64,000 nucleotides of DNA from Cyclobacteriaceae bacterium (GCA_016787645.1 JAEUUF010000013.1:186001-250000); one strand, 5' to 3'. Counted from the first letter of the stretch, positions 15,871 to 25,419 are shown. Translations and numbers: made by a program. Notes: a model not told the origin generated them from the sequence alone.

Positions 15871-17095
15871 TCCTCATCACCCCGTTGTATGCGTCAACGA
15901 CGGTCTTCACAATGTATTCAATTTTTTCCTGATCCAGTTCCGGATAAACTGGTAAAGAGATTTCACGGGAATAAGCGTCATAGGCTACCAGGTAATCGCT
16001 CATGCGGTAGCCTCGCTCGCGAAAAATGGTCAGTAAAGGCAGTGGCTGGAAGTGCACATTAACGGAGACACCCGTCAATGCTATCCCATCAATAATGGCA
16101 TCACGCTGGGCCTCCGAAATGTCTTTGATCCGCAAGGCATACACATGGCAGGAAGATGATTTTTCATCCGATTGGAATGGCGGGAGTTCAGCCCATGGCT
16201 GTTTGCCCAGCAACGCGTTGTACGTTTTGAAGACGCGCTCCCGTTCTGGCAAAATGAGGGACTTGTATTTGCGCAGTTGGGCCAGTCCGATTGCCGCGCA
16301 GATATCGGGCATGTTCATCTTGAAGCCCGGGTATACAATGTCGTACTTCCATCCGGCGCCTTGTGATTTCGCCAGGGCGTCTTTCGTCTGTCCGTTCAGC
16401 GACCAGAGTTTGAGTGTGCGATAGACCTCCTCGTGGTTGAAATCCCCCGCAGGAAGATTGATACACATCGCCCCGCCCTCCGCGGTGGTAATGTTCTTGA
16501 CCGCGTGAAATGAAAACACGGTGAAATCGGCCCAGTTACCCATGGGTTTCCCCCGATAATTCGCTCCAATCGAATGAGCGGAGTCAGCGAGGATGAGGAT
16601 TCGTCCAAGCTTGCGTTGCACATCAGTCACTGCGCTGAATTGCTTTCGAACTGCGGGTTCGTTCACAACTTCCAGGATCGCCGCATAGTCGCACGGCCAG
16701 CCGGCGATATCCACGGGGATGATGGCTTTGGTGTGAGGCGTGATTGCCTTCCTGACTTTCGACACGTCCATATTGAAATCCGGACCGCAATCAACCATTA
16801 CCGGCTTTGCTCCCAGGTGCATAACGGCAAGCGCCGTGGCCGCGTAGGTGTAAGCCGGAATGATCACCTCATCGCCTCGTGTAACCCCATACCAATGAAG
16901 GAGCAGCATCAGGCCGGAGGTGGCTGAGTTGCAGCAGGCAATTTGGTTTACTCCCGTCTGCTCAGCGATCATTTGTTCCAACTCCTTCACCCGGGGACCG
17001 GAGGTGATCCAGCCGGAGTCAAGTGCATTGAGAACTTCCTTGCGGATGTCTTCGTCGATGAAGGGGGGGGAGAAAGGGATGCTCATGATTTTCAT
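15863..17095 (-). CDS. DegT/DnrJ/EryC1/StrS-family aminotransferase
   Basis: A PLP-dependent sugar aminotransferase of 410 residues. CCNSATSGL (residues 54-62) binds the cofactor phosphate; LADSAHSIGA (169-178) holds the aspartate that contacts the pyridine nitrogen; Lys200 in FSFHAVKNITTAEGG forms the Schiff base. The ATG at 17095 shares one base with the TGA of the GNAT gene (TGATG), so translation is probably coupled. A run of eight G on the plus strand (17063-17070) encodes Ser-Pro-Pro at residues 9-11 and is a possible slippage site. It may act on a 4-keto or 3-keto nucleotide sugar; the substrate is not determined. Confidence 0.88.
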   Translation of the reverse strand: MKIMSIPFSPPFIDEDIRKEVLNALDSGWITSGPRVKELEQMIAEQTGVNQIACCNSATSGLMLLLHWYGVTRGDEVIIPAYTYAATALAVMHLGAKPVMVDCGPDFNMDVSKVRKAITPHTKAIIPVDIAGWPCDYAAILEVVNEPAVRKQFSAVTDVQRKLGRILILADSAHSIGANYRGKPMGNWADFTVFSFHAVKNITTAEGGAMCINLPAGDFNHEEVYRTLKLWSLNGQTKDALAKSQGAGWKYDIVYPGFKMNMPDICAAIGLAQLRKYKSLILPERERVFKTYNALLGKQPWAELPPFQSDEKSSSCHVYALRIKDISEAQRDAIIDGIALTGVSVNVHFQPLPLLTIFRERGYRMSDYLVAYDAYSREISLPVYPELDQEKIEYIVKTVVDAYNGVMRNG

Positions 17096-17742
17096 CAAAT
17101 CAATCGCTTAATCATAGAAACTGAATGTCCTCTGTTGTCATAAATCTCCCACCCATTTCTGATATATGATTTAATGGCTTGGGCGTTATCTGCTTTTACC
17201 GATAATTTCATTGCACGCAGTCCACTATCAATGGTGTATCGCTCAAATTCATCCAATAGAATGGTTGCCAGACCTTTACCCTGAAACATAGGTTCAATAG
17301 CAATGACAACGAGACCAGCGTGCGGCTCAACAGCCCCAGGCTTGTAATACTTCTTGGGTTTTCCACTTCCTAAGGCGTTCGTTAACCGCGTTGCTATATT
17401 CTTGAAAGCGAGCCCATATTTAGCTCTCATCTCCTTGTGAAACACTAGCCATGGTTGTTTCAGAATAGACTTTACCCCCTCATTGAAACTGTATTGAATC
17501 ATTTCACTGGCCGACCCACGCGGATGGATTCCGTCGTTCAACATTCCCCCGCAAAAACCTACCAGATTGCCCTGATCATCATCCAATTGAAAAATGAAAT
17601 TATGCTTTGTCAGCATAAACCATTCCATCATTTTACAAACATAGACATGTCCCATAGCTGTCGACAAGCTTCCGGGGAAAGCCCGTTGGTAGCATGCTGC
17701 AATGGCCTTCAAATCACTCAGCGTTGAGACCCGGATCTTCAT
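17095..17742 (-). CDS. GNAT-family N-acyltransferase
   Basis: A 215-residue GNAT protein. The C-terminal half has the acyl-CoA pyrophosphate loop in VIAIEPMFQGKGLATILL (Q-G-K-G-x-A) and the beta-strand/helix pattern LSVKADNAQAIKSYIRNGW typical of the fold. The N-terminus KIRVSTLSDLKAIAACYQRAFP is also typical. It lies between an aminotransferase and a glycosyltransferase gene and overlaps the latter's stop by 4 bases, so it probably acylates an amino group on a polysaccharide precursor. The acyl donor and acceptor are unknown. Confidence 0.8.
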   Translation of the reverse strand: MKIRVSTLSDLKAIAACYQRAFPGSLSTAMGHVYVCKMMEWFMLTKHNFIFQLDDDQGNLVGFCGGMLNDGIHPRGSASEMIQYSFNEGVKSILKQPWLVFHKEMRAKYGLAFKNIATRLTNALGSGKPKKYYKPGAVEPHAGLVVIAIEPMFQGKGLATILLDEFERYTIDSGLRAMKLSVKADNAQAIKSYIRNGWEIYDNRGHSVSMIKRLI

Positions 17743-18686
17743 ATCCGCACGATTTTACCCAACCCGGCCCAAAATCCCGAACCATAGGCAAGGTGTATGC
17801 AGAAAATAGACAGGGGGATATCTTTCTTCACTGACCACGATTTGTTGTTCACTATTGAAACATATAAAACAGATGAAAGATAGATTATCAATGGGATAAA
17901 CGTAAACCACGGAATAGGCAGCAAAATCAGGCACGCCAAGTACAGAACAAATACTGCCGGAACTAAATGTCGAAGTTTGATTTCCGTGTGAATTTTATGC
18001 AGTACCAGTGGCTTATACAGTCCATACTGAAAATACTGGCTGAATAATCCTCGCAGGTCTTTGCGAGGGAAATAGAAGAGTTTGATTTCCGGAGACTGGT
18101 ATATTTTTAGGCCTTTGCTCCGAGCCCGATAGTGAAACTCATCGTCCTGGTTTCTCCGCAATTGCTCATCAAACATCCCCGTAACCTGAAATATTTCTCG
18201 TTTCCAAGCGCCAAACGTCACTGAATCCGTGAGGCCTTCATAGGTTTCGTCATGCACCTTGCTTCCTCCTATTCCAAATGGATGGGAAACCGCAAAGGCA
18301 ATCGCCTCTTGCTGTGCCGTTCTATACTGGGTCCGTGTGGGGCCTCCGACAATGTCTGCGCCCGATTTCCTGAACGTTGCCAGAATGGCTTCAAAATAGT
18401 CCGGAGAATAGAGGGAATGAGCGTCTAGCCGCACAATGTACTTCCCTTTACAAAGAGGGATGGCTAAATTTAGCGCAAATGGAACATACTTTTTGGGATT
18501 GTGCAGTAGCGTAATGGCCGAATGACCTTCCCTCATTTTGTCAATCAATTCCACCGTGCCATCGGTTGAACCACCATCGATGAGTATTAACTCTTTGTCG
18601 GGAGGAGCGGAGGAGTTAAAGAAATCAATCAGTCCGGGGATATACTCCCGCTCATTGAGCACAGGACAGATGACACTAATTTCCAT
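17739..18686 (-). CDS. Glycosyltransferase family 2 (ExoA-like)
   Basis: A 315-residue GT-A glycosyltransferase. It opens with EISVICPVLNEREYIPGLI; the nucleotide-binding region contains LIDGGSTDGT and the DxD-like RLDAH; a later DDEFHYRARSKG stretch contains likely catalytic acidic residues. Two or three hydrophobic helices near the C-terminus (about residues 240-290) suggest membrane attachment, as in ExoA of succinoglycan synthesis. The ATG at 18686 is preferred to 18716 because the family N-terminus begins there; it overlaps the upstream gene by 11 bases. Confidence 0.86.
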   Translation of the reverse strand: MEISVICPVLNEREYIPGLIDFFNSSAPPDKELILIDGGSTDGTVELIDKMREGHSAITLLHNPKKYVPFALNLAIPLCKGKYIVRLDAHSLYSPDYFEAILATFRKSGADIVGGPTRTQYRTAQQEAIAFAVSHPFGIGGSKVHDETYEGLTDSVTFGAWKREIFQVTGMFDEQLRRNQDDEFHYRARSKGLKIYQSPEIKLFYFPRKDLRGLFSQYFQYGLYKPLVLHKIHTEIKLRHLVPAVFVLYLACLILLPIPWFTFIPLIIYLSSVLYVSIVNNKSWSVKKDIPLSIFCIHLAYGSGFWAGLGKIVRI

Positions 18687-20028
18687 AAAGTGACTTATCC
18701 AGTTTGGAAAGAACAATCTGCGGCTTCCCTGATGGCGTGGCTGGTATTGAACTCACTTCACAAAATTCAATTGGAAAATTCTCACCAAGGTGATGATCAA
18801 TTTTCTCCTTCACCTGCACCAGAACGGAAGGAGTAAAATCAATTCCGGGAATAAATTCAATCCGCATGGCGCTTATATTTTCCTGCACTACCCTGAATTG
18901 TCTTATTTCTGGGATGTGCTCAAAGATGGCTGTAAAGAAGTGAACGATCATACTTTTCCCGGAAGGTGTCATCACAATATCGGTGTCGCGACCGATAATC
19001 TGTTTGAGCAATGGGAACTGGAGATCCCGTTTTGGCGGGTATTCACTCCTCGGTAGCCGGATACCCAGGTCTCCCAAATAGAAACGTATCAGCGGCATTT
19101 CAAATGCATCCAGACTCGTCACGACGATATGTCCTATTTCGCCATCCCGCACAGGTTCACCGGAAGCCGTCAGAAACTCGAGGTACACATGTGGCGACAT
19201 AATATAATATGAGTCCAGGTCCTTTTGGGCTGCCATCATGAATCCCTCGGTGGTGCCATAGGTATCATAAACTTTCGCATGAAACACTTTCGCCAGTTCG
19301 GCCCTGTAATGAGGGAAAAGCTTATCACCCCAGCTGACCACTGAATCCAAATGGATATCCATCACCTGATTCTCGCAGGCCGTTTTGGCCACCACGTACA
19401 AGGATGAAGCGTACCCGCCCAATGTCCGATAACCCTTACCCCTTACCTTTTCCAGGTTGTTTCTTACCTCCCCGGGCGCCAAACCAAAAGCGGACCAATA
19501 CTTCACTCGCAGAAAGAAGTCCTTCAGAGACTTCTTCCATCCGCGGTTGAGCGTCATGCCGGTTTGGACCATCTTCATGCCCAATCGGTAGCCTGCCCAC
19601 TCCCAAAACAAGGTCTGAATGGCCATGACATTGGACTGTTCCCTTTTGCTCATATAAACAGCACCCTGAACACCGGATGAACCACTGCTCTTTTCGCAGA
19701 TGAGCTCATGAATCTTTTCAGGATGCCAGAGAAAATCTTTTGGATTGGAATTGATTTCGCTCTTCGTAACAATCGGCAGTGCCTTCAGGACTTTTTCAAT
19801 GTCACCTTCACCAGATTCTAACAAATTGTGGAATCCCCTGTAGCGGGCCACATTGTTTAAGGCATGCAAAATGACACGCCTGAGTTTCTGCCTTTGAAGT
19901 GCATTCAATTCTTCTTCCGTGAGGTGCTGAATAGCCCGCCACTCTCTAAGTGCCGCCACATAACGCGTGCCGAGCAACCAGTCACCAACAGGCAGAAGAA
20001 CGCGCTCCAGAAAGAGACTATACACCAT
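18676..20028 (-). CDS. CapK/phenylacetate-CoA ligase-like adenylate-forming protein
   Basis: A 450-residue member of the adenylate-forming superfamily, CapK branch, common in capsule loci. The ATP phosphate-binding loop is CEKSSGSSGVQGAV. A YGTTEGF motif contacts the adenine, and FYLGDLGIRL carries the ribose-binding Asp. Proteins of this type activate a carboxylic acid as an acyl-adenylate, often transferred to CoA. In polysaccharide loci the product may be an acyl group for sugar decoration; the GNAT gene two positions downstream could be the acceptor enzyme (inference). No experimental substrate is known to me for this branch. Confidence 0.82.
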   Translation of the reverse strand: MVYSLFLERVLLPVGDWLLGTRYVAALREWRAIQHLTEEELNALQRQKLRRVILHALNNVARYRGFHNLLESGEGDIEKVLKALPIVTKSEINSNPKDFLWHPEKIHELICEKSSGSSGVQGAVYMSKREQSNVMAIQTLFWEWAGYRLGMKMVQTGMTLNRGWKKSLKDFFLRVKYWSAFGLAPGEVRNNLEKVRGKGYRTLGGYASSLYVVAKTACENQVMDIHLDSVVSWGDKLFPHYRAELAKVFHAKVYDTYGTTEGFMMAAQKDLDSYYIMSPHVYLEFLTASGEPVRDGEIGHIVVTSLDAFEMPLIRFYLGDLGIRLPRSEYPPKRDLQFPLLKQIIGRDTDIVMTPSGKSMIVHFFTAIFEHIPEIRQFRVVQENISAMRIEFIPGIDFTPSVLVQVKEKIDHHLGENFPIEFCEVSSIPATPSGKPQIVLSKLDKSLYGN

Positions 20029-21052
20029 AGATAATTCCCTCTATCAGTGATTTCCACTTCGCCATCACTACTGCGCTGTCAAATCCCTCTGCTTTCTTCC
20101 TGGCATTGGCCGCCATCTCCCTGGCCTTTTCGGGGTGCTGAATCAATTCAATGATCCTCTTCACAAAGCCTGTTACATCACCTGGTTCCACTAAATAGCC
20201 GTCCACACCATCCTGGATCAAATATGGCATTCCACCCACATTGGTGCTTATTACAGGCAAGCCCAATGCCATGGCCTCAATAACGCTCACAGGCATATTG
20301 TCATAGTTGGTCGTATTTACAAAAAGATCATACCCGCTTGAAAGTCTGATCCACTCCTCTTTGCTTTGCTTCCCCGTGATTTGAATGCCAGATGACACAC
20401 CAAGCTGTTTGGCAAGTTCCATGACTCTAGTCTTTGTGTCATCCTTATCAGGACCAACCATTGCCAGGTTTGCTAATGGATGGTAATCCATGAGTTCTTT
20501 CAATATTCGAACCGCAAGTAATGGATTGTACGTCTTATGGAAAGATCTCACCCAAAGCAACCTTGGAAAGAACTCGACTCTGTTGGTAAATGGATAGTTC
20601 TTCAAATCAATCATATTTGGAAGATAAATTGATTCGTATCCAGCGGCCTTCAGCCCAGACTGGAGAAACTTGCTGACTGAGATGATAGCTTTAGAGTTCT
20701 TAAATAACTGCCTACATAACACTGGATTCCGATCAAATCTCATCATCAAATTTCCTCCGCGCATAATGGGTACATACGGAATGTTTCTCAACCTGGCAGC
20801 CCAACCACAACACCATGCAAAATAGAAGGCCTTTGAGCTAAACGTGTCAATTATAACGAGGGCCCCTTGGAAGGTCAATACACTTAAAAGCATATGAAAT
20901 AGTCTCAGAATCGGATTCCGCCTGTCGCTCACGAGAACGACTCTGTATCCAAGCTCACTTAAGTGCCTACCCAAGAACTCGACCCCAGTGGGTGTAAAAC
21001 CGTGGATTGACAATTTATTGCCGACATACAAAATATCAGGGTACCTAGTCAA
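20018..21052 (-). CDS. Glycosyltransferase family 4
   Basis: A 344-residue GT-B glycosyltransferase. The N-terminal domain starts DILYVGNKLSIHGFTPTGVEFL, which contains the acceptor-domain glycine-rich loop. The C-terminal donor domain has LLWVRSFHKTYNPLLAV and the EX7E-type site in MPVSVIEAMALGLPVISTNVGG. It retains the donor sugar configuration if it behaves as the family does. It overlaps the next gene (CapK-like) by 11 bases and the upstream glycosyltransferase gene by 4 bases. Donor and acceptor are not known. Confidence 0.85.
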   Translation of the reverse strand: MTRYPDILYVGNKLSIHGFTPTGVEFLGRHLSELGYRVVLVSDRRNPILRLFHMLLSVLTFQGALVIIDTFSSKAFYFAWCCGWAARLRNIPYVPIMRGGNLMMRFDRNPVLCRQLFKNSKAIISVSKFLQSGLKAAGYESIYLPNMIDLKNYPFTNRVEFFPRLLWVRSFHKTYNPLLAVRILKELMDYHPLANLAMVGPDKDDTKTRVMELAKQLGVSSGIQITGKQSKEEWIRLSSGYDLFVNTTNYDNMPVSVIEAMALGLPVISTNVGGMPYLIQDGVDGYLVEPGDVTGFVKRIIELIQHPEKAREMAANARKKAEGFDSAVVMAKWKSLIEGIIYGV

Positions 21053-22170
21053 GTTAGCTCCTTTTCAATTCGATCTCTATATCTCTCATATGTAAACAGA
21101 GGACCCAATTCAATTGCGTTGATCGATATCCTCTTCAATTGATTTGAGGAAACCACATCCATCAAAACACGAGCAATGGTTTCAGGAAGTGTATCATTCA
21201 ACAAGAATCCATTCTCACCATTTTGAATGTACTGGCCAATAGCTGAGACATTAGAAACAACCGGAATACAGCCAAAGGCAGCTGCTTCAGCTATCACTTT
21301 TGGGAATCCCTCATTATCCGTTGGCAACACAATCACATGAGATTGCAGATAAATCTCACGAACACCTTCCCTTGGCAACCTGCCCGTAAATATTACATTC
21401 CAAGGCAATCGGGTCGCAATTTGTTCCAACTTCTGCCGCTCGGGCCCATCACCAACAATTATAACCGAGGCAATGCGGCTGGAATGACTAAGAAGAAGCA
21501 ATGCTTGAAGCAATCGTAAAGCGCCTTTAGCAGGTAACAACGCTCCAACAAATGAGATCACTAGCTTCGAATCAAATGCCTTGTTTGATCCACTCCTATT
21601 ATACCGGCCGAGTTCACCAATACTAAAACAAGGATTCTCAAATCCATGAATGTGCAAAGGCTGAGTCGGCCAGCACCCATTGATCGTAACGAAGGATGTG
21701 CTCAATCTTTGGAGCAGAAATCGTTGGATGGAATATGAAAGTGGTGGAGATTTTTCAACCCAATTTCCTGCATACTTGTGCCAGTAACTTTTTTGTCGGT
21801 AGAAAAATGACAACAATAGCGCAATCAATGCTGGTAAGGATGGTGCGCGAGTATGGACAATATGGGCAAATTCAATTTGCCTTATTATCTCAGCCACTAA
21901 GGATGGAAGTTCTTTGAGAATTCGCAATTTTTGAAAAAATTTTCTCCCTCCCAAAACCGCTGGGAAAGTGATAAATCTGATCATGCCTGTTCTGTCGCAC
22001 CTTGCATCCTCGGGTATATTTGTGTCAAATTTAAATCCCAGCCAAATCACTTCAGAGAATAGACTGGCAACTTCCTCAATCTCCCGAAGGGTTGGCTCAA
22101 AAACATAGACGCGCTCGCCTTTCCTGTACATTGGAGTGGCTGAAATAATGACTAGTCGTCCCTTGGTCAT
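21049..22170 (-). CDS. Glycosyltransferase family 4
   Basis: A 373-residue GT-B glycosyltransferase. Donor-domain signatures: LVISFVGALLPAKGALRLLQAL, VIIVGDGPERQKLEQIA, and the acidic site NEGFPKVIAEAAAFGCIPVVS. The N-terminal domain is less typical and lacks an obvious glycine-rich loop. I chose the ATG at 22170, which overlaps the methyltransferase stop as ATGA, over an upstream in-frame start at 22197. Likely cytoplasmic face of the inner membrane. Sugar specificity unknown. Confidence 0.84.
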   Translation of the reverse strand: MTKGRLVIISATPMYRKGERVYVFEPTLREIEEVASLFSEVIWLGFKFDTNIPEDARCDRTGMIRFITFPAVLGGRKFFQKLRILKELPSLVAEIIRQIEFAHIVHTRAPSLPALIALLLSFFYRQKSYWHKYAGNWVEKSPPLSYSIQRFLLQRLSTSFVTINGCWPTQPLHIHGFENPCFSIGELGRYNRSGSNKAFDSKLVISFVGALLPAKGALRLLQALLLLSHSSRIASVIIVGDGPERQKLEQIATRLPWNVIFTGRLPREGVREIYLQSHVIVLPTDNEGFPKVIAEAAAFGCIPVVSNVSAIGQYIQNGENGFLLNDTLPETIARVLMDVVSSNQLKRISINAIELGPLFTYERYRDRIEKELT

Positions 22171-22874
22171 TGCAGAGTCTCTTTGGTCAAAAGCCAAACC
22201 AAATCAGAACCGAACCTCGACAAAATTCTATTCTTCAGTGTCAGCCTAGTGCATTTATACAAAAGATAATTCGGTAGTCTACCCATTCCCGGCAGCACTA
22301 TTGAATATCTAAATTCCTTCTCAATCATAAGACCAACTTCTGTCACAGACGATTTCATTTCCTTATATGAAATCCTGTTCAATTCGTACCTTCTTTTGCT
22401 CCTTGAGGAGACCAGAAATGTCAATCTTGTAACAATGTTTTCGGAATCAGAAAATTGGAGGATAATATGACCACCAGGTGCCAGAAGATCTGACATCATT
22501 TTAATTACAACTGGAATGCTTGGCACATGAGCTAAAATACCGACTCCAATAATCAAATCATACTTCCGAGTCGTTGTGAACTCCTCGAATGGCATGTGAT
22601 AAAAATTAGCTTTGTCATCGTGGTTACCAATTCGACTTTTAATCAAATTGAGCATGTTTATGGACACATCCACAAAATCCACCACGTTGCTCTCTAAGAA
22701 TGGAACCGACAGGCTTCCATCGCCACTTCCTACATCCAATATTCTTTTACCGCTCAGGCTACCGCAGAGCTCCTGAACGAGTTCTGATCTGATTTTCACA
22801 CCATAACTCTTATGAAGATAATTATCCGTCATATCAAAAAAACTCGAAACGGACTGATGCACTACATTACTCAT
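22167..22874 (-). CDS. SAM-dependent class I methyltransferase
   Basis: A 235-residue methyltransferase. Motif I is RILDVGSGDGSLSVPFL, with an acidic residue in VDFVDVSINML at the end of strand 2 and a motif-IV-like LIIGVGILAHV. The C-terminal part is basic and hydrophobic (YSIVLPGMGRLPNYLLYK). It sits between two glycosyltransferase genes, so O-methylation of a sugar in the repeat unit is the natural inference. Its ATG at 22874 follows the upstream gene by 21 bases. Confidence 0.83.
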   Translation of the reverse strand: MSNVVHQSVSSFFDMTDNYLHKSYGVKIRSELVQELCGSLSGKRILDVGSGDGSLSVPFLESNVVDFVDVSINMLNLIKSRIGNHDDKANFYHMPFEEFTTTRKYDLIIGVGILAHVPSIPVVIKMMSDLLAPGGHIILQFSDSENIVTRLTFLVSSRSKRRYELNRISYKEMKSSVTEVGLMIEKEFRYSIVLPGMGRLPNYLLYKCTRLTLKNRILSRFGSDLVWLLTKETLQ

Positions 22875-22895
22875 TTTGCAATTTCAGTCTTTCAG

Positions 22896-23972
22896 TCATT
22901 CAATAAGGCTTGCATAAATCTCAACAAGATTCTTCCAACTATGGCGGGATGCCCAAACTAGACTATTTTCGCTAAATTCTGAGTAACGCTTTAGAATTTC
23001 AGCGATGGCGTACTTCAATTCAATGGAACTATGGGGATCAATCAAAATTCCAGAAAAATCATTTTCTATAGCTTGTTCAATACCACATCCCAATGAACCA
23101 ATTGCTGGTACGCCAAAATTATTTCCTTCAAGGATAGAAATACCAAATCCCTCAACATCACCATTTGGTTGATTTTCACTAAGCATAATAACAATGTCAG
23201 CGTCCTGATACAGGCGTTCCAACACAAGATTCGATACAACGCCCCTTACATGAACATGCGCAGTTAAACCCAAAGATTCAACCAGTGGAAAAATGGTCTC
23301 AGGCTCCCGAATGGTGCCGGCAATGGTGTATTGAACATACGGATACTGTTTAATTATCTCAGGCAAAAGTTTTAGCACGTTGTGCTGACCCTTTCTTTTC
23401 GACACAGTGCCGACGGTCAATAACTTAAGTGAACCTGATGGGATGTACTTAGCTTCACACTTCCTGCGCTCATCAATTGCAATACCATTGGGAATGACAA
23501 CTACATCTTTCCCGGCAAGGAATGGCATGCTAACAGATTTTGAAAACGCCGAGACAGCAACCACATGTGTAAACCTCCTTAGCATGAAACCCAGCAACAC
23601 CCTCTGTACCTTGGATCCCATCAGCAGTTCATGACCATGAAGGACCCCAATCAACCGCTTTCCCAACAGCAGACCCACTGATGTTGCCATCAGGGACTTT
23701 CTGCCTGAGGCCATTATGACTCTTGGACCACGAACAATTCGTATGAATGTGCGCATCAGGAACTTGGCACGGCCCCATCTTGAATTTCTCGGTACATACT
23801 CAACCCGAAATAACATTGGTTTGTGATCCGGATATTCCTCCCTGTCCTCAGTAAGCACCTCAACTGCATAACCGGCCTCATTCAGGTACTTTGCCAAATG
23901 AAATGCATGTGTACCAATCCCGCCGGGACCCGGCGGAAATTCAGATGTGACCAGGAGAATGGATTTTTGCAT
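22896..23972 (-). CDS. Glycosyltransferase family 4
   Basis: A 358-residue GT-B enzyme with a well-conserved layout. N-terminal SEFPPGPGGIGTHAFHLAKYL holds the glycine-rich acceptor loop. VIPNGIAIDERR and LLTVGTVSKRKGQHNVLK belong to the donor domain, and DVEGFGISILEGNNFGVPAIGS is the EX7E site. It is most like the phosphatidylinositol-mannosyltransferase/PimB-type subgroup in pattern, but the donor cannot be assigned from sequence. The gap to the neighbouring glycosyltransferase gene is 20 bases. Confidence 0.86.
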   Translation of the reverse strand: MQKSILLVTSEFPPGPGGIGTHAFHLAKYLNEAGYAVEVLTEDREEYPDHKPMLFRVEYVPRNSRWGRAKFLMRTFIRIVRGPRVIMASGRKSLMATSVGLLLGKRLIGVLHGHELLMGSKVQRVLLGFMLRRFTHVVAVSAFSKSVSMPFLAGKDVVVIPNGIAIDERRKCEAKYIPSGSLKLLTVGTVSKRKGQHNVLKLLPEIIKQYPYVQYTIAGTIREPETIFPLVESLGLTAHVHVRGVVSNLVLERLYQDADIVIMLSENQPNGDVEGFGISILEGNNFGVPAIGSLGCGIEQAIENDFSGILIDPHSSIELKYAIAEILKRYSEFSENSLVWASRHSWKNLVEIYASLIE

Positions 23973-23992
23973 GAGATACTTCGCGAGTCTTT

Positions 23993-25396
23993 TTAGTTGA
24001 GGTGTGAACCTGGCCGATCATCCCTATTCAGGATTTCAGTTTGGTCAGCGGACTGTGCTTCCAAAACTTCAATTTTCGCACCCGCATTCAATTTCTCTGA
24101 CGCCAGTCTCCAGGACAGTGCCACCTGAATCAAGGCAATGGGAGAAAGCAGCAGTGCCAGCGGAAAGCTGAGAACCTTCAATACCTTGCTTTTCTTTAGC
24201 CAATAAGGCATCATGGAAAAGGGTACCCGCTTCAGCAGTTCGTATACGGCCATTTCATTTCCGAAATATTTCCGGTAGTAGTAAAGCACACTGGGTACCG
24301 GCTTTGGTGCAAACCACTTCGTGGGCCGGTAGGCATCCCAGCTACCCATTTGACGAAGGCCTCCTTCATTGACCTTGAGATGGATGCGCATGGCCAATGG
24401 GTTAGACACATTTTCAAATCCAAAGCTGTAGGCACGGAAACCAAATTCCGCATCGCCCATGCGTTGTTTTTCAAATTGCCTGTCAAACAATCCAATTTTT
24501 TCAAATACGCTCCTGCGGATCATCACATTTCCGGTATCCAGTTGATCAGACCATCTGAAGAAGGAATAATTATAAGGAACGGCATCCCCAACCTTTGACA
24601 ATGAAATTCCCGATGAAATGTCGACTTTGAAGAAATCAAGGCACTTCAGGTGCTGCCGGATCCAGTCAGGAGCTACCCGCGAATCGTCATCAAACAGCAA
24701 GAGGTACCGCGCCGATGACCGGGTAACTGCATCATTTCTTGCCTTCCAAAGCGCTTTCTCCAGTTGGTGAATCACCGTGACTTTCATTTTCCATCCCTCA
24801 TAAAACGCAGGTAGAAAATTCTCCGTTTGATCCACAACGACTACTTCAAAATTCCCATAGTCCTGGGCCTGGAGGTCCAGAAGCGCGTCCTTCAAATAGA
24901 CATAACGGTTAAGGGTTGGGATGATGACGGTCACCAGGGGACTTTCTGCCAGCAATGGCGACTCAAACCTGGTCAGCTCCTCGGTCAGCTTAAACTCGCG
25001 CTGCGGGATAAATCTGGGGACCTTCCTCGACTTCCAGAAAGCTGAAATCTCAAGGAAGGGGTTATGCAAAGTAAACAGTCGAATCACCAGGATGTACACT
25101 GACCACAATCCATGTACATACTTTCTCGCAAAGCGATAATTGTCCTTGCGGTCGGTTACCATTTTCAAATCATCGGGACCAAGAAAACGAGAACAGTGCA
25201 CTGGCAATTCCCCGTTAATGGCCTGGTAAGCAGCATCTTTCACGGCGGCCCCTTCAGAATGGTAACCCGAATCCAATTTGACTTGGTCGTATGCTTCCGG
25301 ACGTGACCGGACATCAACCCAATAGCGGCTACTTCCTTGCCCCGGCCAATTGTAGTACCACGTCGGGTAGATATATTTCTGAAATTCAAAAAGCAT
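23993..25396 (-). CDS. Glycosyltransferase family 2 with a long N-terminal extension
   Basis: A 467-residue protein. Residues from about 150 onward form a GT2 domain: LVTVIIPTLNRYVYLKDAL, VVVVDQTE, the DDD metal-binding site in YLLLFDDDSRVAPDW, and RMGDAEFGFRAYSFGFEN, which contains the catalytic acidic residue. A C-terminal hydrophobic helix (about 425-445) suggests membrane association. The first 130 residues (W/Y-rich start IYPTWYYNWPGQG, then HCSRFLGP) are not part of the GT2 fold and I do not recognise them. It is divergently transcribed from the methyltransferase gene at 25455. Confidence 0.83.
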   Translation of the reverse strand: MLFEFQKYIYPTWYYNWPGQGSSRYWVDVRSRPEAYDQVKLDSGYHSEGAAVKDAAYQAINGELPVHCSRFLGPDDLKMVTDRKDNYRFARKYVHGLWSVYILVIRLFTLHNPFLEISAFWKSRKVPRFIPQREFKLTEELTRFESPLLAESPLVTVIIPTLNRYVYLKDALLDLQAQDYGNFEVVVVDQTENFLPAFYEGWKMKVTVIHQLEKALWKARNDAVTRSSARYLLLFDDDSRVAPDWIRQHLKCLDFFKVDISSGISLSKVGDAVPYNYSFFRWSDQLDTGNVMIRRSVFEKIGLFDRQFEKQRMGDAEFGFRAYSFGFENVSNPLAMRIHLKVNEGGLRQMGSWDAYRPTKWFAPKPVPSVLYYYRKYFGNEMAVYELLKRVPFSMMPYWLKKSKVLKVLSFPLALLLSPIALIQVALSWRLASEKLNAGAKIEVLEAQSADQTEILNRDDRPGSHLN

Positions 25397-25419
25397 ACGT
25401 CTCAGGCAAATAATTGAAT

